In this document: piece after piece, positions 58,289 to 64,000 of the stretch
Layout of the letters: each line of letters begins with the position of its first letter
Position numbering within the stretch: the first letter of the stretch is position 1
Assembly: GCF_014656195.1 (NCBI RefSeq)
Contig: NZ_BNBY01000024.1
Span: 1-64,000 of the forward strand
Source of the DNA: Kitasatospora xanthocidica
GTDB lineage: Bacteria; Actinomycetota; Actinomycetes; Streptomycetales; Streptomycetaceae
Length of the DNA stretch: 64,000 nt
Direction of reading: 5' to 3'
Translations under genes and position numbers: made by a program
The notes under the pieces: model-generated
What the model was told of the DNA's origin: nothing
The model's input: only the letters and a program-made list of their open reading frames with translations
The model's database searches: none

Positions 58289-59107
58289 ATGGGGCGACGG
58301 GCAACGCGGCGCCTCGCCAGGAGCGTCCGGCCGCGCGCGGGGATCCACACCGTTCAGCTGCCCCTGTCGGGTACGGGCGTCGTCACCGTGGACGGCATGG
58401 CCCTGCCGTCCACGCGGAGTACCGCCGGCCCGGGCAGCCGGGTCTCGATGACGTGGAACGGCGAGGCACGGAACTACGTCCTCACCATTCCGGGCTGGGT
58501 CGTCGCGCAGGCCCTGGAAGCACACAGGGGTAAGTCCTCCATCGCTTCGGGGAGCTCCGACCCCGTGCTCGACGAGCAGGACCCGCTGGCCGGCGCGTGG
58601 ATCGAACTCGTCCGGGGATTCAACGAGTTCCTCGCATCGCCGTCGACTCGCCGCTCTCCGCTGGGAGCACGGCACGTCGAACAGCTCCCGATCGACGGCC
58701 CACCGGACGCCCGACACCACACTCAGAGCGGCACCCTGACGGCCGGCGACTCGGCCGCCGCCCTGCCACCCGCCGTACGCCGGGCCAAGGCGTTCTGCGA
58801 GGAACACGTGCACGAGGCCGTCTCGGTGGCGGACATCGCCCTCGCCGCGCGCGCCAGTCTGCCGAGCCTGAGAGAGGGTTTCCGCACGCACCTGAACACC
58901 ACGCCCCGGGCGTATCTGCGCCAGCTGCGGCTCGACCACGCCCATCGCGACCTCCTCGCCATCGCCGGCGGCCAGGCGCAGGGCACGGTGACCGACGTGG
59001 CCTGCCGCTGGGGCTTCACCCACCTCGGCCGCTTCAGCGCGGCGTACCGCAAGTCCTTCGGACAGCCGCCGTCCGAGACGCTGCGCCGAAGCCGTCGAGC
59101 AACCTGA
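58289..59107 (+). CDS. AraC-family regulator, N-terminus uncertain or truncated
   Basis: 272 residues from ATG 58289. The N-terminal part (IHTVQLPLSGTGVVTVDGMA, ARNYVLTIPGWVVAQALEAH) resembles the middle of an AraC-binding-2 cupin domain. The C-terminal AraC/XylS domain is complete: VSVADIALAARASLPSLREG, LNTTPRAYLRQLRLDHAHRD, VTDVACRWGFTHLGRFSAAY, RKSFGQPPSETL. Family members are usually 310-330 residues, so 40-50 N-terminal residues seem to be missing and upstream frames do not supply them. No Shine-Dalgarno precedes the ATG. It may be non-functional. Confidence 0.65.
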   Translation: MGRRATRRLARSVRPRAGIHTVQLPLSGTGVVTVDGMALPSTRSTAGPGSRVSMTWNGEARNYVLTIPGWVVAQALEAHRGKSSIASGSSDPVLDEQDPLAGAWIELVRGFNEFLASPSTRRSPLGARHVEQLPIDGPPDARHHTQSGTLTAGDSAAALPPAVRRAKAFCEEHVHEAVSVADIALAARASLPSLREGFRTHLNTTPRAYLRQLRLDHAHRDLLAIAGGQAQGTVTDVACRWGFTHLGRFSAAYRKSFGQPPSETLRRSRRAT

Positions 59108-59160
59108 GCGACCCAGCGACCGAGCAACCTGAGCGACCCAGCGACCGAGCGACCCGAGCG
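59096..59160. repeat. 25-bp tandem repeat over the AraC gene stop
   Basis: Two exact 25-bp copies (59096-59120, 59121-59145; unit begins CGAGCAACCTGAGCG) are followed by a partial copy to 59160. The stop TGA is inside the first unit. Confidence 0.88.
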
Positions 59161-59197
59161 GCCGCCCGTCCGGGTGTGTAAGAGCCTCCGCCCCGCT

Positions 59198-59246
59198 CCG
59201 CTATCCACAAGACGGGAAAACCCGCCACCACGAAAGCGGATAGCGG
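59198..59246 (+). promoter_or_regulatory. Two-tier stem-loop upstream of the I36 gene
   Basis: CCGCTATCC (59198-59206) pairs with GGATAGCGG (59238-59246); inside the loop CGGG-AAAA-CCCG (59213-59224) forms a second hairpin. It lies about 120 bp before the GTG at 59368 and may be a terminator for upstream transcription or an RNA leader element. Confidence 0.5.
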
Positions 59247-59367
59247 CGTGATCACGATCCGGAGAGGCTCTTCCCCGGAACGCGGCGGCCGGAAGCAATC
59301 GACCGGCCGTCGGCACCAGCACACGAATCCGAGCCAGCGCTCACACCACCCTGGAAGGGACACCTCC

Positions 59368-59751
59368 GTGACCATCAAGTCGCGCATCGCCAAGGCCGCC
59401 GCCGCGACCGCCGTCGCCGGCGCCGCCCTGTTCACCCTGGTCGGCACCGCCCCCGCCGCCCAGGCCGCGCCGTCCGGCTGCAACGCGGGCGGCCTCTGCG
59501 TGTACTGGAACGCCAACTACGGCGGCGGCGTCCAGACCGTCTACCAGGACAACAACGACCTCAGCCAGTACACCAACTTCGCCCACAGCCAGGGCGGTTC
59601 GGCGTTCAACAACGGCAACAGCTGCAACGTCGTCGTCTACGCCGACAAGAACGCCCAGGGCCAGGGCTGGATCCTCTACCGCGGCCAGGGCTGGACCCTG
59701 ATCGGGGACAACCTGCCCACGATCCTCTCCAACCGCTGGTGCACGGTCTGA
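59368..59751 (+). CDS. Secreted peptidase inhibitor family I36 protein
   Basis: 127 residues: signal peptide (AATAVAGAALFTLVGTAPAA, cleaved near AQAAP), then SGCNAGGLCVYWNANYGGGV and SCNVVVYADKNAQGQGWILY, the beta-gamma-crystallin-type I36 pattern with four Cys. GTG 59368 has GGAAGGGA at 59353-59360. It ends seven bases before a lipoprotein gene, so both are co-translated. The expected role is extracellular protease inhibition, or a wall-associated beta-gamma-crystallin role. Confidence 0.88.
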   Translation: MTIKSRIAKAAAATAVAGAALFTLVGTAPAAQAAPSGCNAGGLCVYWNANYGGGVQTVYQDNNDLSQYTNFAHSQGGSAFNNGNSCNVVVYADKNAQGQGWILYRGQGWTLIGDNLPTILSNRWCTV

Positions 59752-59758
59752 TCCAGTG

Positions 59759-60667
59759 ATGAAGACCAGGACCACCCTCGCCCTCGCGGCGGTCCTCCTG
59801 GGCCTCGGTGCCGCCGGATGCTCCTCGTCCGGCGGCACCACCCCGCCCGGGGCCCTGCCGCGTCCCTTCGGCGGCGTCACCCACTACGACGAGCGGCAGC
59901 GCGCCGCCCTGCACGACGCCGAAGAAGTCCTCGTCACCGGATGCATGCGAGAGCGCGGCTTCGCCTACCGCCCCCAGGGCCTCGTCACCGGCGACCACCG
60001 CGTCGACGCCAACCCGTACGGGCTGCTCAGCGGCGACCAGGCCGCCGACGACGGCTTCGGCGTGATCAGCACGGCGCTGAACCTGAAGCAGGCCGCCGAC
60101 CCCAACCAGGACCACGACGCCGACCAGGCATGGAAGGCCGCCCTGCTGGGGACGGACGCGCACCAGGTCACCGTCGACCTGCCCGACCACCAGCAGTTCT
60201 ACTACAACAGCGACTCCTGCCTCACCCAGGCCCGCGACACCCTCTACGGCCCCGACTACTTCCGGCTGTTCAACACCTTCCAGGTGCTCGGCAACAAGGT
60301 CGTCAGCGGGGTCCAGGCCGACGGTCGGTACACCACCGCCGAAGGCCACTGGCGTGACTGCATGTCCTCAGCCCACCAGAGCGCCGCCCACCTGGCGGAC
60401 CCGGTGGCCGTGATCGACCAACGGGTGAAACAGGACGGCGGCGACCCGGCGAAGACCCACGACCTCATCGGCGGCGAGCTCTCCCTCGCGAAGACCTCGG
60501 CCCGCTGCCAGGACCAGTCCGGCCTCGCCGCCACCGTGGAACAGATCCAGTCCGACGTCGAGAAGACCGTGCTCGGCACCGACCAGCCCCTCCTCGACCA
60601 ACTCCGCGGCCTGCGCCGGCAAGCCCTCGCCCGCGCGAGCCACCCGTCCCCGACCGGTACCCGCTGA
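59759..60667 (+). CDS. Lipoprotein of a paired secreted-protein module
   Basis: 302 residues. The lipobox is LGAAGCSSS. The mature protein is helical with spaced Cys residues (GCMRERGFAYRP, SDSCLTQARDTLYG, HWRDCMSSAH, ARCQDQSGLA) and a C-terminal helix. The same C-x(n)-C-L, W-x-x-C-M and C-x-x-x-x pattern occurs in the convergent 302-residue lipoprotein at 60885. No known family name. ATG 59759 is next to GTG 59756. It begins seven bases after the I36 gene, so the two probably work together at the cell surface. Confidence 0.8.
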   Translation: MKTRTTLALAAVLLGLGAAGCSSSGGTTPPGALPRPFGGVTHYDERQRAALHDAEEVLVTGCMRERGFAYRPQGLVTGDHRVDANPYGLLSGDQAADDGFGVISTALNLKQAADPNQDHDADQAWKAALLGTDAHQVTVDLPDHQQFYYNSDSCLTQARDTLYGPDYFRLFNTFQVLGNKVVSGVQADGRYTTAEGHWRDCMSSAHQSAAHLADPVAVIDQRVKQDGGDPAKTHDLIGGELSLAKTSARCQDQSGLAATVEQIQSDVEKTVLGTDQPLLDQLRGLRRQALARASHPSPTGTR

Positions 60668-60797
60668 CGGCAGCACCCCCGCCCGTCCCCACCGGCGACC
60701 GACCAGCGGAACCCCCGGCAGCGGACCACCCGCCGCCCCTACCGGCCGCCCCGCACCCGAGAGGCGAATCCGCCCGGCCCGGCCCAGCCCAGCGCCC

Positions 60798-60838
60798 GAA
60801 CCCGGGCCCGAACCCGGGCCCGAACCCGGGCCCGGGCC
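60798..60838. repeat. 12-bp tandem repeat between convergent lipoprotein genes
   Basis: Three exact units of GAACCCGGGCCC (60798-60809, 60810-60821, 60822-60833) and a partial fourth. Each contains the palindrome CCCGGG, so the array can fold on either strand. It lies in the 217-bp gap between convergent genes and may serve as a bidirectional terminator. Confidence 0.85.
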
Positions 60839-60884
60839 CGGAAACCGCCCCCGTCCCAGGCCACCCGGGCCACCCGGGCCTGCG

Positions 60885-61793
60885 CTACCCGGCCGCGCCC
60901 TCCGCGACGGCCTTCTGCGCGTCGGCGACGTGCCGGCTGACGCCCTGCGCGAACGTCGCCAGCTCCTGCGGGTGCGCCGCGATGTACTGCCGGTCGTAGG
61001 CGGCCTGGACGGCGACCGCGATCCCCATGAAGTTGGTGGACCGCTTGCAGGCGTCGTCGGCGGCCGCGGTGGCGAGCTCGGCCGGGGTGTGGGCGGCGGA
61101 CGCCGCGGCGCCGTGCGTGCGGTCGCGCCAGCGCGGGTCCATGTAGGCGTCCGCCGGGGTGGCGTAGGTGAAGCCGTGGTCCTTCATGCAGCTGCTCCAC
61201 TGCCGGTCGGCGGCCACGACGCGAGGATCCGTCAGGGGCTCCTTCGGCCCGCCGCCGGGCAGGGCGGAGGGGTCGGAGCTCAGGAACACCGCTCCGCCGA
61301 CGGCGTCCAGGCCCTCCTGGAGGCAGCCGCCCTTGGGGGCGGCCCGGCCCTGGAAGTCCGTGACGGGGGTGCCGGCCGCGTCCCGCCCGGTGAGTACCTG
61401 CACGGTGGCGGCGGAGGTCGGCTGCCCGGTGCCGGTGGCCACGACGGCGTCGTATCCGGTGGTCGCGACGCGGTCGGGGGCGAAGTACCCGTAGAGCTGG
61501 GACCGGACGTCCCGGTCGGCGGGTTCGGCGCGGGCCGGGTCCGGGCCGGGAGGCTCCGTGATGCCCAGCCGTCGCAGACAGAGGGCGCTCGTCAGGTAGG
61601 CGGCCCGTTCCACGGTCCGGGTCTGCGCCGTGGTGGGGAGGTAGACGTCGATCGGGCGCACCACCTGGCCGACGCCGGTGATGGTGGGGATCTCGCCCAG
61701 CTGCGGGGGAGCGGTGCGGGTGCCGCCCGTGCCGCAGCCCGCGAGGGCCGTCAGCAGGACGAGCGTCAGGGCCGAGGTCGTGGAGCGCTTCAT
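60885..61793 (-). CDS. Lipoprotein of a second paired module
   Basis: 302 residues, the same length as the lipoprotein it faces. Lipobox LTALAGCG. Cys spacing and context match the other copy: LTSALCLRRLG, GGCLQEGLDAVGG, RQWSSCMKDHGFTYATP, DDACKRSTNFMG. Sequence identity is low but the architecture is the same. ATG 61793 has GGAGGA five bases upstream. It follows a small secreted protein gene (61892) on the same strand, mirroring the I36-lipoprotein arrangement on the plus strand. Confidence 0.8.
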   Translation of the reverse strand: MKRSTTSALTLVLLTALAGCGTGGTRTAPPQLGEIPTITGVGQVVRPIDVYLPTTAQTRTVERAAYLTSALCLRRLGITEPPGPDPARAEPADRDVRSQLYGYFAPDRVATTGYDAVVATGTGQPTSAATVQVLTGRDAAGTPVTDFQGRAAPKGGCLQEGLDAVGGAVFLSSDPSALPGGGPKEPLTDPRVVAADRQWSSCMKDHGFTYATPADAYMDPRWRDRTHGAAASAAHTPAELATAAADDACKRSTNFMGIAVAVQAAYDRQYIAAHPQELATFAQGVSRHVADAQKAVAEGAAG

Positions 61794-61891
61794 TTCCGTC
61801 CTCCGGGAGCGGGCGCGGCGGAGCGGCACCCGCCACGGGCGACCGCGGGTCGGTGGCGGGTGCCGGATTCACGGACCGGTGGGGCCGGGGA

Positions 61892-62251
61892 TCACGTCCA
61901 GTTCGGGTTGTCGATCTCCAGCGCGTAGGTGATCACGCCGCCGAGGTAGCCGGTGGACTGACCGGGCTTCAGCTTGATGACGCCGCTGGAGTTGTAGAAC
62001 GCGGCCCAGTTCCAGTTGGTCGACTCGTAGATGACGTGGTCGATCTGGCCGATCCCGAACAGGCTGCTGGTGTTCTTGTAGCCGATGGAGCCCGCAGCGC
62101 AGAAGTTGCCGTTGCCGCTGGTGGTGACCGTGAGCCCGTTCGTCGGGCAGCCCACTCCGCCGATGGCGTTCGCCGGTGCCGCCACGGCCAGCCCGGCCAG
62201 GGCGAGGCCGGCGGTGGCGGTGAGGGTGAGGAGCTTCCTGCCGATCTGCAT
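61892..62251 (-). CDS. Small secreted protein, beta-gamma-crystallin/I36-like
   Basis: 119 residues: signal peptide (LTLTATAGLALAGLAVAAPA to NA), then a two-Cys beta-rich domain (VGCPTNGLTVTTSGNGNFCA, VIYESTNWNWAAFYNSSGVI, GYLGGVITYALEIDNPNWT). The fold call is weak, as it is more divergent than the two I36 proteins. ATG 62251 has AAGGA seven bases upstream. It is followed by the lipoprotein gene after 98 bp. Also a candidate cell-surface partner. Confidence 0.7.
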   Translation of the reverse strand: MQIGRKLLTLTATAGLALAGLAVAAPANAIGGVGCPTNGLTVTTSGNGNFCAAGSIGYKNTSSLFGIGQIDHVIYESTNWNWAAFYNSSGVIKLKPGQSTGYLGGVITYALEIDNPNWT

Positions 62252-62665
62252 GGGGAATCCTTCGGTCGAGTATCGGGATGTCGAGGCGCCGGTGTGATCG
62301 CGGCCCATGGAGAGAATGGCCGTCGGACGCAACGGCGGCGCGAGCCGCCCGGCCGGAGCCGGACAGCCGCGAAACCACCCCGAAGTTGTACGGAACACGA
62401 CATGTTCACCGCCGTCGGCTCCCGGCCCACCAGGGGAAGGGGGACGATCGGATTGCGCTTCACCGCGTAGAACCCGGCCCGTGCACCACCCCCAGCCCGG
62501 CGGCGGGGGTCCTCCGCTCGAATCGCGGGGCCCGGCCGCCGGTGCAGGCGGCTCGGACCGAGGTCGGCCGCCAGGGGCGGCGGGCCGAGCCCCTGAGGAA
62601 AACCGCCACCCGGTAACGATCGTGAGGGACGATGAGAGGGTGCCCCGCACCGCCGAGGAGACGGC
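62252..62665. other. Divergent intergenic region
   Basis: A 414-bp gap between the small secreted protein (minus) and the S33 peptidase (plus). A CGACATGTTCACC word (about 62398) and a GTAACGATCGTGAGGGACGATG stretch near 62612 may hold promoters. No gene, repeat or hairpin of note. Confidence 0.4.
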
Positions 62666-64000
62666 ATGACCCACCTCCGCCGCCGCGCCGCCGCGGCCGC
62701 TCTCGCCCTCGTGGCCGGCCTGACCACGGCCGCCGCCACCGCACCGGCGGAAGCCGCCGCACAGGCCGCCGGCATCCCCCGGGGGCTCGACCGCTACTAC
62801 CAGCAGCGCCCGGCCTGGCACAGCTGCGCCCAGGGCCCGCAGGACGAGGAGGGCGCCGTTCTGGACCGGGCCGGCGCCCGCTGCACGGAGGTCACCGTCC
62901 CGCTCGACTACGGCGACCCCGGCGGACGCACCGTCACGCTGGCGCTCTCCCGGATCAAGGCCACCGACATCCGCCACCGGGTCGGCACGCTGCTGCTCAA
63001 CGACGGCGGCCCCGGCAGTCCGACGCTCGGCGCCCCGCCGCGGGTGCACGCCGCGTTGAAGGACACCGCCGCCCGCTTCGACATCGTCGGGCTGGACCAG
63101 CGCTTCGTCGGCCGCAGCGCCCCCCTCGACTGCGACTGGCCGATCGGCTACAGCATCACCTCCGCCGGGACCAGCCGGGCCTCCTTCGAACGCCAGGTCG
63201 CCTTCCAGCGGGACCTCGCGACCAGGTGCCGTTCGGCGGCCGGGGACCTGCTGCCGCACGCGAGCACCCGCGACGCGGCCCGCGACATGGACGTGGTGCG
63301 GGGCGCGCTCGGCGAACGGCAGATCTCCTACCTCGGCCTCTCGTACGGCACCTACCTCGGCACGGTGTACACCCAGATGTTCCCCGGCCGCTACGACCGG
63401 GTGGTCCTGGACAGCGCGCTGGCCCCGGCCCACGCCGGGCCGGAGCTGCTCCCCAACATGGCGCCGGAGAACGAGCGGGCGTTCGCCGACTGGGCGGACT
63501 GGGCGGCGGCCCGCCACGACACGTACGGGCTGGGCCGCACCCGCGAGGAGGTGGTCGCCGGGGTGCTGCGAACGGTCCGGGCGGCCGCGGCGCGCCCGCT
63601 CGTCGTCGGCACCGGCGCGGGCGCCTTCGAGCTCGACGACACCCGGGTGCCGCTGCTGCTGTTCGGGAACCTCGCGGGCGACTCCGACGCTGAACGGGCG
63701 GTCCTCGCCGAGCTGGTGGCGATGCTCGCCGAGGCCGCGGAGGGCAGGCCGGTCACCCCCTCGGACGGGACCACCGCCCTCCTGCGCTTCCTGTTCACCC
63801 CGCAAGGGTCGCCGTCCGGCAGCGTCTCCCAGGCCATCCTGTGCGCGGACGGCACCGCGCCGCGCGACCCGGAGGACTACTGGCGCCGGATCGAGCGCGA
63901 CCGCGCCCGGTACCCGCTGTCCGGCCCGCTGCTCGACAACATCTCCCCGTGCGCCTTCCTGGACCCCCCGCGCGAGCCGTCCACCGAGGTGCGCCGCGGC
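62666..64000 (+). CDS. Secreted S33 peptidase (tripeptidyl aminopeptidase-like), 3' end outside window
   Basis: 445 codons seen, no stop. The signal peptide is AALALVAGLTTAAATAPAEA. The alpha/beta hydrolase core follows: TLLLNDGGPGSPTLG (oxyanion), FDIVGLDQRFVGRSAPLDC, then the nucleophile elbow ISYLGLSYGTYLGTVYTQMF. This is the layout of Streptomyces SlpD/SlpE-type tripeptidyl aminopeptidases (TAP domain C-terminal). The acid and His are beyond the window edge. It removes N-terminal peptides from secreted proteins. ATG 62666 has GAGGAG at 62655-62660. Confidence 0.88.
   Translation, partial: MTHLRRRAAAAALALVAGLTTAAATAPAEAAAQAAGIPRGLDRYYQQRPAWHSCAQGPQDEEGAVLDRAGARCTEVTVPLDYGDPGGRTVTLALSRIKATDIRHRVGTLLLNDGGPGSPTLGAPPRVHAALKDTAARFDIVGLDQRFVGRSAPLDCDWPIGYSITSAGTSRASFERQVAFQRDLATRCRSAAGDLLPHASTRDAARDMDVVRGALGERQISYLGLSYGTYLGTVYTQMFPGRYDRVVLDSALAPAHAGPELLPNMAPENERAFADWADWAAARHDTYGLGRTREEVVAGVLRTVRAAAARPLVVGTGAGAFELDDTRVPLLLFGNLAGDSDAERAVLAELVAMLAEAAEGRPVTPSDGTTALLRFLFTPQGSPSGSVSQAILCADGTAPRDPEDYWRRIERDRARYPLSGPLLDNISPCAFLDPPREPSTEVRRG

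Noticed and set aside
60798-60838. Origin or attachment site at the GAACCCGGGCCC array
   Set aside because: No integrase, tRNA or initiator gene nearby; position between convergent genes fits a terminator-like role better.

Overview
The base composition (very GC-rich, with G or C in most third codon positions), the many GTG starts and several apparently leaderless genes point to a high-GC actinomycete. The gene families (HisKA_3/LuxR two-component pairs, DUF4157 and RHS toxins, I36-type protease inhibitors, pirin, DUF2267, an HSP18-type regulator, DIP1984) fit Streptomycetaceae (Streptomyces or Kitasatospora). I cannot separate those genera from sequence alone. The window is accessory chromosome: mostly regulators, transporters, hydrolases, secreted proteins and conflict-type proteins, with no ribosomal or core-metabolism operon. 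No CRISPR array, canonical tRNA or rRNA was seen.

Layout. 1-5.8 kb: an HxlR-type regulator divergent from a DHFR-like gene, a LuxR-type two-component system, and a small membrane protein with an MMPL exporter. 5.9-7.7 kb: a DUF4157 protein with a nuclease-like C-terminus, followed by an SMI1/KNR4-like gene, read as a toxin/immunity pair. 7.8-10 kb: a DUF2975/Xre regulatory pair behind two phased operators, then small genes. 10-15.1 kb: a TetR/alpha-beta hydrolase pair with two palindromic operators, a GH89 alpha-N-acetylglucosaminidase and a GH16 glucanase. 15.6-16.4 kb: a DIP1984 gene, a possible tRNA-like RNA and a strong terminator. 16.6-21.8 kb: a likely regulon (FMN reductase, pirin, MFS, TetR) sharing GTTCAG elements, plus an amino-acid permease.

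21.9-28.6 kb: an ArsR/DUF2071 pair, a HAD hydrolase, a SpoU-type RNA methyltransferase, a penicillin-binding-protein-like hydrolase whose catalytic motifs are all substituted, a PhyH dioxygenase and unknown genes. 28.8-39.8 kb: an 11-kb operon on the minus strand encoding a secreted triple-LamG protein and a 2179-residue RHS toxin. 40.6-45.5 kb: proline iminopeptidase, a second SMI1-like gene, a lipoprotein, and SnoaL-like and DoxX proteins. 45.9-49.4 kb: small secreted proteins, including tandem paralogues and a protein made of three internal repeats.

49.6-53.2 kb: a stress island (HSP18-type regulator divergent from Hsp20, then STAS and two DUF2267 genes). 53.9-59.1 kb is decaying: a MerR-like gene, a YihY/BrkB gene with an in-frame stop, a truncated group II intron reverse transcriptase, an I36 inhibitor, a duplicated promoter/signal-peptide fragment, and an AraC gene with no clear N-terminus. 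59.4-62.3 kb holds two mirror-image modules, each a small secreted protein plus a 302-residue lipoprotein. The window ends inside a secreted S33 peptidase.

Points most worth following: the DUF4157 nuclease and its neighbour, the DIP1984/tRNA-like locus, the convergent secreted-protein/lipoprotein modules, the dead serine hydrolase, and the triple-repeat secreted protein with its decayed copy 8.7 kb away.
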